This document shows, one piece after another, positions 16,274-24,602 of a stretch of 46,654 nt of DNA. Below the pieces are notes generated by a model. That model was not told the DNA's origin, searched no databases, and saw nothing but the letters and a program-made list of their open reading frames with translations. The DNA is from Mycolicibacter sinensis (GTDB taxonomy: Bacteria > Actinomycetota > Actinomycetes > Mycobacteriales > Mycobacteriaceae): positions 1-46,654 of the forward strand of contig NZ_LZJK01000137.1 in NCBI RefSeq assembly GCF_001667945.1, in the 5' to 3' direction. Made by a program: the position numbers and the translations under genes. Numbering within the stretch: position 1 is the first letter of the stretch; each line of letters begins with the position of its first letter.

Positions 16274-17682
16274 GGCAATCCGCTGCCGGCGTTCTCGTCG
16301 ACCACGACGCGCCGGCCCAGGTACGGAAAGGCCCGCTGCGAGCATGCCGCGCGGTCGCAGATCTTGCAGCCCGCTCCGATCGGCACCACGGTGGCCTCAT
16401 CGTCGAGGGCGATTCCGGTGGAGTACACAAGTTTGTCGGCGTGCGCCAGATCGCAGCCCAGCCCGACCGCGAAAGTCTTGTGCTGTCCCAGGTAGCCGCG
16501 TCCCTCGGGCGGCGTAGTGGTCGCGATCCAGAAGTACTTGCGGCCGTCGGGCATCTGCGCGACCTGGGTGATGATCCGGCCCGGCTGGCTGAACGCATCG
16601 TGCACCACCCACAACGGGCAGCTGCCGCCGACCCGGCTGAAATGAAACGCAGTGGCCGACTGCCGTTTCGAGATGTTGCCGGCCTTGTCCGTGCGCACGA
16701 AGATGAACGGTACCCCGCGCCGGCCGGGTTTTTGCAGCGTCGACAGTCGGTGGCACACGGTTTCGAACCCGACCCCGAAGCGGCGGCCCAGCAGGTCGAT
16801 GTCGTAATGCAACTCTGTTGCCGATCGATGAAACTGCCGATAGGGCAACAGGAACGCACCGGCGAAGTAGTTGGCCAACCCGATCCTGGCCAGGCCGCGC
16901 GCTTCCGGGCTCAATAACGGTTCCTGTGCCACGATCTCGGACAACAGCTCGGCCTGGGTCAGCAGAGCCAGCTGGGTGGCGAGCTGGAAGGCGCGTTGGC
17001 CCGCCAACAGCCAGTGCGCGATGCGTAGCACCCGGTTCGCCGGATCGAAGATGCGCTTGGTTCCCGCCGGCAGGTCGTCGACGACTGCGACCGTGATGCC
17101 GAACCGTTCGGACATCAGTTCCGACAGCTGAACGTCCAAGCCGCCGAACCGCATTCCAGCATCGGCAAAGAGTCGCTCCGCGGCGTCGTCGAGCTCGGCG
17201 ATGTAGTTGTTGCGGTCGTAGAAGAAATCCCGGACCTCCTCGAACGGCATCGGACGAGCCACAGCCTGCGCCGCGTCGCCGGACACCCGCGACCGATAGG
17301 ACTCCAATTCCTCAGTGGCGCCGCGCAACCGACGGTGCAGGGTCACCAGGCTGTTGCCGATCTCGGGCATGCGCGCGACAAGCTCCTCGATCTGGCTGTC
17401 GCTGGCGGCGTGTTCGCCTGCGGCCGCGGTGAACATCTCGCGCAGGTCGGCGACCAGCCGGGCGTCGGAGTCGCCCGAGAAGTACTGCGCCGGCAGGCCG
17501 AACCGGTCGGTCAGCGTCAGCAGCACCGACACGGTGAGCGGCCGTTGGTCGTTCTCGAGTTGGTTGACGTAGCTGGTGGACAGGTTCAGCTCCCGCGCCA
17601 GCGCCACCTGGGTCAGGCCGCGTTCCTCGCGCAGGCGACGCAGCCGAGCCCCGGCGAAGGTCCGGGTGGTGGAGGGTGCCAT
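16243..17682 (-). CDS. prpR: Methylcitrate-cycle regulator PrpR
   Basis: A 479-residue ScfR-family activator of the propionate genes. The N-terminal Xre helix-turn-helix (about 10-65) is LRRLREERGLTQVALARELNLSTSYVNQLENDQRPL. A helical IrrE/ImmA-like middle region follows, then a C-terminal sensor domain with conserved cysteines (GGSCPLW, GLGCDLA, GAGCKICDRAAC). The M. tuberculosis orthologue Rv1129c is reported to bind acyl-CoA and a [4Fe-4S] cluster there. The start ATG 17682 precedes the HTH; the frame is open upstream to 17784 but would run through the operator. Divergent from prpD with 119 bp between, containing TTTGCAAA. Confidence 0.93.
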   Translation of the reverse strand: MAPSTTRTFAGARLRRLREERGLTQVALARELNLSTSYVNQLENDQRPLTVSVLLTLTDRFGLPAQYFSGDSDARLVADLREMFTAAAGEHAASDSQIEELVARMPEIGNSLVTLHRRLRGATEELESYRSRVSGDAAQAVARPMPFEEVRDFFYDRNNYIAELDDAAERLFADAGMRFGGLDVQLSELMSERFGITVAVVDDLPAGTKRIFDPANRVLRIAHWLLAGQRAFQLATQLALLTQAELLSEIVAQEPLLSPEARGLARIGLANYFAGAFLLPYRQFHRSATELHYDIDLLGRRFGVGFETVCHRLSTLQKPGRRGVPFIFVRTDKAGNISKRQSATAFHFSRVGGSCPLWVVHDAFSQPGRIITQVAQMPDGRKYFWIATTTPPEGRGYLGQHKTFAVGLGCDLAHADKLVYSTGIALDDEATVVPIGAGCKICDRAACSQRAFPYLGRRVVVDENAGSGLPYSPVTAGGR

Positions 17683-17707
17683 GGCATGCAGCTTAGCGCC
17701 TATGGTA

Positions 17708-17724
17708 TTCGCAAGGTTTGCAAA
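17708..17724. promoter_or_regulatory. PrpR/RamB-type operator
   Basis: The perfect 8-bp palindrome TTTGCAAA lies at 17717-17724, with an imperfect copy TTCGCAAG 9 bp before it (17708-17715). TTTGCAAA is the core of the sites known for RamB and for mycobacterial PrpR. It sits 26-42 bp from the prpR start and about 80 bp from the prpD start, so one site could serve both directions. Confidence 0.7.
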
Positions 17725-17801
17725 AACACTCCCTCCGGGATGCACAAATACGCAGTAGCAGCAGGTTCCGCCAGCTACAGCCACTGCGTAGCATGTGGAA
17801 T

Positions 17802-19316
17802 ATGCAGGTACACAACGTCCGAACCCACCGCAGCGCCGAGGACTTTCCCCGCACCGAACACCTGGCCTGGAAGCTCGCGGAGCTAGCGGCCGATCCGGTC
17901 GCGGTCCCTGACGACACCACCGAGATGGTGATCAACCGGATCATCGACAACGCCGCCGTCAGCGCCGCCTCGGTGTTGCGCCGGCCGGTGACGGTTGCCC
18001 GCCGTCAGGCACTCGCCCATCCGGCCTACCCGGCGCAGCCGGGGGCGCAGGTGTTCGGTGTGCCGGGCAGTTTCTCGGCGGAGTGGGCGGCCTGGGCGAA
18101 CGGGGTCGCGGTGCGCGAACTGGACTTCCACGACACCTTCCTGGCCGCCGAATACTCCCACCCGGGTGACAACATCCCGCCGCTGGTCGCCGTCGCCCAA
18201 CAGCTCGGCGTCTCCGGCGCCGATCTGATCCGCGGCCTGGCCACTGCGTACGAGGTCCAGATCGACCTGGCCAAGGGAATCTGCTTGCACGAGCACAAGA
18301 TCGACCACGTCGCGCACCTGGGCCCGTCGGTGGCCGCCGGCATCGGCACCATGCTGCGACTGGGCCCCGAGGCCATCTACTCCGCGATCGGCCAGGCGCT
18401 GCACCTGACCACCGCGACCCGGCAGTCCCGCAAGGGTCTGATCTCCAGCTGGAAGGCCTACGCACCGGCCTACGCGGGCAAGGTGGCCATCGAGGCGGTC
18501 GACCGGGCGATGCGCGGCGAGGGATCCCCGGCCCCGATCTGGGAGGGCGAAGACGGCGTCATCGCCTGGCTGCTGTCCGGGCCCGAGCACACCTACCAGG
18601 TGCCACTGCCCGGCCCCGGTGAAGCAAAGCGCGCCATCTTGGACAGCTACACCAAGGAGCACTCGGCCGAATACCAGAGCCAGGCGCTGATCGATCTGGC
18701 CCGCCGCCTGCGTGAGCGCATCGGCGATCTGGGGCAGGTCGCAACGATCGTGCTGCACACCAGCCACCACACCCACTACGTGATCGGGACCGGCTCTGGC
18801 GACCCGCAGAAGTTCGATCCGGACGCCTCGCGGGAGACCCTCGATCACTCGGTGATGTATATCTTCGCCGTCGCGCTGCAGGACGGCACCTGGCACCACG
18901 AACGTTCCTACGCCCCGGAGCGGGCACACCGCCCGGACACCATCGCGCTATGGCACAAGATCTCCACCGTCGAAGACCCGGAGTGGACGCGCCGGTACCA
19001 CTCGAGCGACCCGCGCGCGAAGGCCTACGGGGCACGCGCCGAGGTGACCTTGACCAGCGGCGAGGTGATCATCGACGAGTTGGCGGTCGCCGACGCGCAT
19101 CCGTTGGGGGCGCGGCCGTTCGGCCGCAAGCAGTACACCGCCAAGTTCACCGAACTCGCCGAGGGAGTGGTCGAACCCGCCGAGCAGAACCGCTTCCTGG
19201 GGGCGGTCGAAGGTCTGGTGGGGCTCGGTGGCGGCGAATTGGGCGCGCTGAACATCCTGATCGATCCGCTGGTGCTCGACAAGGCGCCGGACACACCGAA
19301 GGGAATCTTCCGGTGA
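17802..19316 (+). CDS. prpD: 2-methylcitrate dehydratase
   Basis: MmgE/PrpD-family dehydratase of 504 residues that converts 2-methylcitrate to 2-methylaconitate in the methylcitrate cycle. Conserved stretches include ELDFHDTFLAAEYSHPGDN, HEHKIDHVAHLGPSVAAG, RQSRKGLISSWKAYAPAYAG and the C-terminal AHPLGARPFGRKQYTAKF. The start ATG 17802 (MQVHNVRTHRS) matches the family; MWNMQ at 17793 is a possible alternative. First gene of prpDBC, coupled to prpB by a GTGA overlap. Expected to be induced by PrpR when propionyl-CoA builds up. Confidence 0.97.
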   Translation: MQVHNVRTHRSAEDFPRTEHLAWKLAELAADPVAVPDDTTEMVINRIIDNAAVSAASVLRRPVTVARRQALAHPAYPAQPGAQVFGVPGSFSAEWAAWANGVAVRELDFHDTFLAAEYSHPGDNIPPLVAVAQQLGVSGADLIRGLATAYEVQIDLAKGICLHEHKIDHVAHLGPSVAAGIGTMLRLGPEAIYSAIGQALHLTTATRQSRKGLISSWKAYAPAYAGKVAIEAVDRAMRGEGSPAPIWEGEDGVIAWLLSGPEHTYQVPLPGPGEAKRAILDSYTKEHSAEYQSQALIDLARRLRERIGDLGQVATIVLHTSHHTHYVIGTGSGDPQKFDPDASRETLDHSVMYIFAVALQDGTWHHERSYAPERAHRPDTIALWHKISTVEDPEWTRRYHSSDPRAKAYGARAEVTLTSGEVIIDELAVADAHPLGARPFGRKQYTAKFTELAEGVVEPAEQNRFLGAVEGLVGLGGGELGALNILIDPLVLDKAPDTPKGIFR

Positions 19317-20230
19317 GTGGGCTGCTCGGCGCGATGACCTCGCCCGCCGCCAAGCGTGCGGCGTTTCGCGCCGGACTCGATTCTGGTCGGCTGCAACGGT
19401 TTCCGGGGGCGTTCTCGCCGCTGGTGGCCAAACTGATCGCCGAGATCGGGTTCGAGGGGGTTTATGTCTCCGGCGCGGTGCTCTCCGCCGACCTGGGGCT
19501 GCCGGACATCGGGCTGACCACACTGACCGAGGTCGCGGGCCGCGGAGCGCAGGTCGCGGCAGTCACCGACCTGCCGACGCTGGTCGATGCCGACACGGGG
19601 TTCGGCGAGCCGATGAGTGCTGCGCGCACCGTCACCGTGCTCGAAGACGCCGGCCTGGCCGGTTGCCACCTTGAAGACCAGGTCAACCCGAAACGGTGCG
19701 GACACCTCGACGGCAAAGCGGTGGTGCCGCCCGCGCAGATGGTCAAGCGCCTGCGCGCTGCGGTAGCCGCGCGCCGAGACCCGAACTTCATCATCTGCGC
19801 GCGCACCGATGCGGCCGCCATCGAGGGGCTGCCGGCCGCGATCGATCGCGCCAAGGCCTACGCCGACGCCGGGGCGGATCTGATCTTCACCGAAGCGCTG
19901 TGCGGGCCAGGTGAATTCGAGCGGTTCCGGGCCGCGGTGGACATCCCGTTGCTGGCCAACATGACCGAGTTCGGCAAGTCGGAGTTGCTGACCGCACGGC
20001 GACTGGACGAGATCGGTTACAACGTCGTCATCTACCCGGTCACGACGCTGCGCCTGGCGATGTTTGCCGTCGAATCCGGGTTGCGTGCGATCGACACGCA
20101 GGGGACGCAAACCGGTCTGCTGGACCGGATGCAACAGCGCAGCCGGCTCTACGAGTTGCTGCGCTACGCCGACTACAACGAGTTCGACTCCGAGATCTTC
20201 AATTTCACCGTCCAAGGAGGCCACCGGTGA
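19313..20230 (+). CDS. prpB: Methylisocitrate lyase
   Basis: A 305-residue enzyme that splits 2-methylisocitrate into pyruvate and succinate, the last step of the methylcitrate cycle. It is a TIM barrel of the isocitrate lyase superfamily, with VDADTGFGEP metal-binding region, LEDQVNPKRCGHLDGK (the lyase K(K/R)CGH signature) and ICARTDAAAIEGL. Starts at a GTG overlapping the prpD stop. An ATG eight codons later is possible. M. tuberculosis lacks prpB here and uses isocitrate lyase 1 instead (from memory), so this organism has the complete operon. Confidence 0.96.
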   Translation: MSGLLGAMTSPAAKRAAFRAGLDSGRLQRFPGAFSPLVAKLIAEIGFEGVYVSGAVLSADLGLPDIGLTTLTEVAGRGAQVAAVTDLPTLVDADTGFGEPMSAARTVTVLEDAGLAGCHLEDQVNPKRCGHLDGKAVVPPAQMVKRLRAAVAARRDPNFIICARTDAAAIEGLPAAIDRAKAYADAGADLIFTEALCGPGEFERFRAAVDIPLLANMTEFGKSELLTARRLDEIGYNVVIYPVTTLRLAMFAVESGLRAIDTQGTQTGLLDRMQQRSRLYELLRYADYNEFDSEIFNFTVQGGHR

Positions 20231-21345
20231 CCACCGCAGAGATCCACAAGGGACTGGCCGGCGTCGTCGTCGACACCACCGCTATCTCGAAGGTGGTGAC
20301 GGAGACCAACTCCCTGACCTACCGCGGCTACCCCGTGCAGGACCTGGCCGCGCGTGTGAGCTTCGAGCAGGTCGCCTACCTGTTGTGGCACGGTGAGCTG
20401 CCGACCGATGCCGAATTGGCGCTGTTCTGTCAACGGGAGCGGGCCGCTCGCCGGGTGGACCAGTCACTGCTGTCGCTGGTGGCCAAACTCCCCGACAACT
20501 GCCACCCGATGGACGTGGTGCGCACCGTGATCAGCTACCTCGGCGCCGAGGACCCCGCCGAGGACGACAGCGCCGAGGCGGCCAATGCCGCCAAGGCCCT
20601 GCGGATGTTCGCGGTGTTGCCGACGATCGTCGCGGTGGACCTGCGCCGCCGGCGCGGCCTGGCCCCGGTGGCGCCGCACAGCCACCTCGGCTACGCCGAG
20701 AACTTCCTGCGGATGTGCTTCGGGGAGGTCCCCGACCAACTGATCGTCTCGGCGTTCGAGCAGTCGATGATCCTCTACGCCGAACACGGGTTCAATGCGT
20801 CGACGTTCGCCGCCCGGGTGGTCACCTCGACCCAGTCCGACATCTACAGCGCGGTCACCGCCGCGATCGGTGCCCTCAAGGGTTCCCTGCACGGCGGCGC
20901 CAACGAGGCGGTCATGCACGACATGATCGAGATCGGTGAGCCGGCCAAGGCCGCACAGTGGCTGCACGGCAAGCTGGCCCGCAAGGAGAAGGTGATGGGA
21001 TTCGGCCACCGCGTGTACAAGCACGGCGACTCGCGGGTGCCGACGATGAAGCGGGCGTTGGACCGGGTCGCCGCAGCTCGGGACGGCGGGCGCTGGATGG
21101 AGATCTACCAGGTGCTGGAAACCGAGATGTTCGCCGCGACCGGGCTCAAGCCCAATCTCGATTTCCCCACCGGCCCGGCGTACCACCTGATGGGGTTCGA
21201 CATCGCGATGTTCACCCCGCTGTTCGTGATGAGCCGGGTGGTCGGGTGGACCGCGCACATCATCGAGCAGACCGCCGCCAACGCGCTGATCCGCCCGTTG
21301 AGCGCCTATACCGGCCAGGAGCAGCGCGCACTCAAAGTCGGCTGA
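20227..21345 (+). CDS. prpC: 2-methylcitrate synthase
   Basis: A 372-residue citrate-synthase-family enzyme condensing propionyl-CoA with oxaloacetate. Catalytic motifs are GSLHGGANEAV (His), GFGHRVYKHGDSR (His) and LDFPTGPAYHLMG (Asp). The length of about 370 and the operon position make methylcitrate synthase far more likely than the main citrate synthase. Start is a GTG overlapping the prpB stop (GTGA) with AAGGAGG 7 bp upstream in the prpB coding end. Its last 14 bases overlap the convergent membrane-protein gene. Confidence 0.96.
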   Translation: MTTAEIHKGLAGVVVDTTAISKVVTETNSLTYRGYPVQDLAARVSFEQVAYLLWHGELPTDAELALFCQRERAARRVDQSLLSLVAKLPDNCHPMDVVRTVISYLGAEDPAEDDSAEAANAAKALRMFAVLPTIVAVDLRRRRGLAPVAPHSHLGYAENFLRMCFGEVPDQLIVSAFEQSMILYAEHGFNASTFAARVVTSTQSDIYSAVTAAIGALKGSLHGGANEAVMHDMIEIGEPAKAAQWLHGKLARKEKVMGFGHRVYKHGDSRVPTMKRALDRVAAARDGGRWMEIYQVLETEMFAATGLKPNLDFPTGPAYHLMGFDIAMFTPLFVMSRVVGWTAHIIEQTAANALIRPLSAYTGQEQRALKVG

Positions 21346-21802
21346 GTCCGGACGACGGTCCGGCCAGGTCGCAAAACGCTGGCATTCCGGCCAGTCGGCT
21401 GCCACGCGCGGCCCGAATGCCGGCGCCACCGACGACGATGCCGGTGCCGATCTCGGCGACAGCGCTGAACCAGGAGAACCACATGACATTGATGTGCGGC
21501 AGGGAGATGAAGCTGTCCTGAAAAGCCGGCCAGAACGTCGGCAGCAGGTGTGCGTAGGTGAACAGAAGCGCACTGCCGAAGCCGACGAAGGCGGCCAGCC
21601 GTGGCGCCAGCGGGTGACGCCGAAGCACCATCGCGACCGCGGCCACGACGAACACGCCCTGCACCGTGCCGCCGACCATGACCGCCGGTGGTGACGCCGA
21701 CATGCCGCGGCGCAGATGGTCCAGCCCGTGGACGGCGAAGCCGATCGCGAAAGCAACTGCGGCCCACCGGAGAAGCCGATCCGATGTCTGATCACTCATC
21801 AT
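21332..21802 (-). CDS. Four-helix membrane protein
   Basis: A 156-residue protein with four hydrophobic segments, at about residues 10-30, 38-57, 65-85 and 105-128. Motifs include FAIGFAVHGLDHLRRG in helix 1 and ALLFTYAHLLPTFWPAFQDSF. Small membrane proteins of this kind are common in mycobacteria; the family is not recognised. The start is one of two adjacent ATGs (21802 or 21799). The region between it and the divergent DUF3556 gene contains two separate inverted repeats, so it is probably regulated, perhaps by a TetR-type protein. Confidence 0.75.
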   Translation of the reverse strand: MMSDQTSDRLLRWAAVAFAIGFAVHGLDHLRRGMSASPPAVMVGGTVQGVFVVAAVAMVLRRHPLAPRLAAFVGFGSALLFTYAHLLPTFWPAFQDSFISLPHINVMWFSWFSAVAEIGTGIVVGGAGIRAARGSRLAGMPAFCDLAGPSSGLSRL

Positions 21803-21852
21803 GGTCACCGTCCTGAGGTAGGTACGGATGGGGAGGGCCCGTACCACCCTTA

Positions 21853-21871
21853 CTACTACTGTGCGTAGTAG
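21853..21871. promoter_or_regulatory. Inverted repeat CTACTAC-N5-GTAGTAG
   Basis: A perfect 7-bp inverted repeat with a 5-bp spacer, 50 bp upstream of the membrane-protein start and 55 bp upstream of the DUF3556 start. It is an operator-like dyad for a TetR- or MarR-type repressor. No such regulator is encoded next to it. Only the repeat itself is certain. Confidence 0.5.
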
Positions 21872-21901
21872 CAGTCAAGAGCCGGTTTCCGCGCGGGCAT
21901 C

Positions 21902-21915
21902 TAGAACACGTTCTA
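21902..21915. promoter_or_regulatory. KstR-type box
   Basis: The 14-bp sequence TAGAACACGTTCTA is palindromic except at its central AC dinucleotide. It fits the published KstR operator TnnAACnnGTTnnA, which controls cholesterol catabolism in actinobacteria. It ends 11 bp before the DUF3556 start codon, a place where a repressor would block transcription. Binding is inferred. Confidence 0.7.
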
Positions 21916-21926
21916 ATCTGACGATC

Positions 21927-23672
21927 ATGGGATTTCTCAAACAAGACACCCCGCAGATCGACTTCGAGGAGTGGAGCAAGGGCACTCGGGCGGAGCGGAT
22001 CGTCCCGATGGCCCGGCACTGGGCCGAGGTCGGCTTCGGCACCCCGGTGCTGCTGCACCTGTTCTACGTGGTCAAGATCGGGCTGTACATCCTGGGCGCG
22101 TGGTTGATCGCGCTGAGCACCGCCGGCATCGACGGCTTCACCGATGTCGCGCACTGGTACGCCGAGCCGATCGTGTTCGAGAAGGTCGTGCTCTACACCA
22201 TGCTGTTCGAGGTGATCGGCCTGGGTTGCGGGTTCGGCCCGCTGAACAATCGGTTCTTCCCGCCGATGGGCTCGATCCTGTACTGGCTGCGGCCCAACAC
22301 CATCCGGCTGCCGCCGTGGCCGAACCGGATACCGCTGACCGCCGGTGACCGGCGCACCCCGATCGACGCGCTGCTCTACGGCGCGCTGCTGGTGCTGTTG
22401 CTGATCGCGATCTTCTCCGACGGCACCGGACCCGTCCCGGCGCTGGGCACGACGGTCGGGGTGCTGCCAACGTGGCAGATCTGGGCGGTGCTGGGCGTGC
22501 TGGCGGTGCTGGGCCTGCGTGACAAGGTCATCTTCTTGGCCGCCCGCGGCGAGGTGTACGCCTCCTTCACCGTCGCCTTCCTGTTCACCGGCTACGGCGT
22601 GGACATGATCCTGGGTGCCAAGCTGGTGTGCCTGGTCATCTGGCTGGGTGCCGCGACGTCGAAACTGAACAAGCACTTCCCGTTCGTCATCTCCACCATG
22701 ATGAGCAACAACCCGCTGTTTCGGGCGCGGTCGATCAAACGCAAATTCTTCGAACACTTCCCGGACGATTTGCGGCCGGGCCGGCGCTCGCGCTGGCTGG
22801 CGCATTTTTCGACGTTCATCGAGGGGCTGGTGCCGCTGGTGCTGTTCTTCAGCCACGGCGGCTGGCCTACCGCGATCGCTGCGTTCGTCATGCTGTGCTT
22901 CCACTTCGGCATCCTGTCGGCGATTCCGATGGGCGTGCCGCTGGAATGGAACGTCTTCATGATGTTTTCGGTGCTGGCCCTGTTCGTCGGCCACTCCTCG
23001 ATCGGCCTGGGTGATCTGACGACGCCGCTGCCGATACTGCTGTTCGCCGTCGTCGCCGGAACCGTGGTGCTCGGAAACCTGTTCCCCCGCAAGGTGTCCT
23101 TCTTGCCCGGCATGCGCTACTACGCGGGCAACTGGGACACCACGCTGTGGTGCATCAAGCCGTCCGCCGACGCGAAGATCGCCAACGGGATCGTGGCGAT
23201 CGCCAGCATGCCCGCCGCCCAGCTGGAGAAGTTCTACGGCAGCAAGGAGGCTGCCCAGATCCCGATGTACATGGGGTATGCGTTCCGGGCCTTCAACACT
23301 CACGGCCGGGCGCTGTTCACCTTGGCGCATCGCGCGATGGCCGACCAGAACGAGGACGACTACGTCCTCACCGACGGCGAGCGGATCACCAGCACCGCGA
23401 TCGGCTGGAACTTCGGCGACGGACACTTCAGCAACGAACAGCTGATCGCCGCATTGCAAAAGCGGTGCGGGTTCGAGCCGGGGGAGGTGCGGGTGGTGAT
23501 CCTCGATGCGCAGCCGATCCACCGGCAGACCCAGCGCTACCGGCTGGTGGACGCCGCCACCGGGGAGTTCGAGCGCGGCTATGTGCGGGTGGCCGACATG
23601 GTGACCCGCCAGCCGTGGGACGACGACGTGCCGGTGCACGTCGAGTCGAGCGACGCGGTTACGCGGGGTTGA
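21927..23672 (+). CDS. DUF3556 transmembrane protein (Rv1132-like)
   Basis: A 581-residue integral membrane protein with about 8-9 hydrophobic helices in residues 30-400 and a soluble C-terminal domain of about 180 residues. It begins MGFLKQDTPQIDFEEWSKGTRAERI. Conserved pieces include FGPLNNRFFPPMGSILYWLRP, HFPFVISTMMSNNP and PGMRYYAGNWDTTLWCIK. Function is unknown. Length and place agree with Rv1132 (from memory). The frame is open back to 21828, but the ATG at 21927 is the family start and lies just after the KstR-type box, linking it to sterol use. The last 14 bases overlap the convergent hydratase gene. Confidence 0.85.
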   Translation: MGFLKQDTPQIDFEEWSKGTRAERIVPMARHWAEVGFGTPVLLHLFYVVKIGLYILGAWLIALSTAGIDGFTDVAHWYAEPIVFEKVVLYTMLFEVIGLGCGFGPLNNRFFPPMGSILYWLRPNTIRLPPWPNRIPLTAGDRRTPIDALLYGALLVLLLIAIFSDGTGPVPALGTTVGVLPTWQIWAVLGVLAVLGLRDKVIFLAARGEVYASFTVAFLFTGYGVDMILGAKLVCLVIWLGAATSKLNKHFPFVISTMMSNNPLFRARSIKRKFFEHFPDDLRPGRRSRWLAHFSTFIEGLVPLVLFFSHGGWPTAIAAFVMLCFHFGILSAIPMGVPLEWNVFMMFSVLALFVGHSSIGLGDLTTPLPILLFAVVAGTVVLGNLFPRKVSFLPGMRYYAGNWDTTLWCIKPSADAKIANGIVAIASMPAAQLEKFYGSKEAAQIPMYMGYAFRAFNTHGRALFTLAHRAMADQNEDDYVLTDGERITSTAIGWNFGDGHFSNEQLIAALQKRCGFEPGEVRVVILDAQPIHRQTQRYRLVDAATGEFERGYVRVADMVTRQPWDDDVPVHVESSDAVTRG

Positions 23673-24537
23673 CCCACTCGGCGTAGAACGGCGGCATCTC
23701 CGATGCCCGGGAGGTGAACCGGGGGTCGCGTTTTTCCAGGAAAGCCCGCACGCCGTCGGCGCCGTCGCCGATGCTGGTGTAGAACATGGCCAGCGAATCC
23801 ACCCGGTGCGCCTCGACCGGGTCGGGCTGCGCGGAGTTGCGGTAGAGCATCTGGCGGATCAGCGCGAACGATACCGGTGAGCGGCCCTTGGTCCAGGCGT
23901 CGGCCAGCGCGCGCGCCTCGGCCAGCAGTGCGTCCGGCTCGTAGACCGCTTTCGCCAGCCCGCAGGCCTGAGCAGCCTCGGCGTCGAGAATGTCGGCGCG
24001 GTAGAGCAGATCCAAAGCCGTTGGCATACCGACGATGCGGGGCAGGAACCACGTCGAGCAGGCTTCCGGGGTGATGCCCAGCTTCCCGAACACCAGACCG
24101 AACCGCGCCTTGGTCGAAAACAGCCGGGCGTCCATCGCCAGCATCATGGTGGCGCCGATCCCGACCGCGGCACCGTTGACCGCGGCGATCACCGGCTTGC
24201 GGCAGCCATAGATCGCCAACGTCACCCGCCCGCCGGTGTCGCGCACCCGGGCTAGCTCCGGATCGTCGAGGTCGGCCATGTCGGCCAGGGACGGCGACTT
24301 GGACTCGTCGAGGCCGAACACGTTGCCCGAGCTGGACAGGTCCATGCCCGCGCAGAACGCACGCCCGGCGCCGGTGACGATCACCGCGCGGACGGCGTCG
24401 TCGTCGTTGACCTCGACGAAGGTGCGCTCCAACTCTTCGGCCATTTCGACGGTGAACGCGTTGAGATTGTCCGGTCGGTCCAGGTACACGGTGAGAATGC
24501 CGTCTTCGACCTCATGGCGGAGCGTGGTGAAGTCCAT
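23659..24537 (-). CDS. Enoyl-CoA hydratase/isomerase family protein
   Basis: A 292-residue crotonase-fold enzyme, usually acting on enoyl-CoA in beta-oxidation. Signatures are RPDNLNAFTVEM, VIVTGAGRAFCAGMDLSSSG (oxyanion hole and CoA site), KPVIAAVNGAAVGIGATMMLAMDARLFS and GLVFGKLGITPEACSTWFLPRIVG, the last with a Glu of the catalytic region. It is longer than average because of an insertion near residues 75-100. Start ATG 24537. Placed convergent to the KstR-box gene and 65 bp downstream of the ATPase on the same strand. The exact substrate is unknown. Confidence 0.9.
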   Translation of the reverse strand: MDFTTLRHEVEDGILTVYLDRPDNLNAFTVEMAEELERTFVEVNDDDAVRAVIVTGAGRAFCAGMDLSSSGNVFGLDESKSPSLADMADLDDPELARVRDTGGRVTLAIYGCRKPVIAAVNGAAVGIGATMMLAMDARLFSTKARFGLVFGKLGITPEACSTWFLPRIVGMPTALDLLYRADILDAEAAQACGLAKAVYEPDALLAEARALADAWTKGRSPVSFALIRQMLYRNSAQPDPVEAHRVDSLAMFYTSIGDGADGVRAFLEKRDPRFTSRASEMPPFYAEWVNPA

Positions 24538-24602
24538 GACGCCGAGGCTAGTTGCACCGATCTGTTGACTCTGCCCTTGGGGGGAGATTCGCCTCACCAT
24601 CC

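Noticed and set aside
21792..23639. 615-codon open frame antisense to the DUF3556 gene
   Set aside because: Very Arg/Gln/His-rich composition, typical of the shadow frame of a GC-rich gene.
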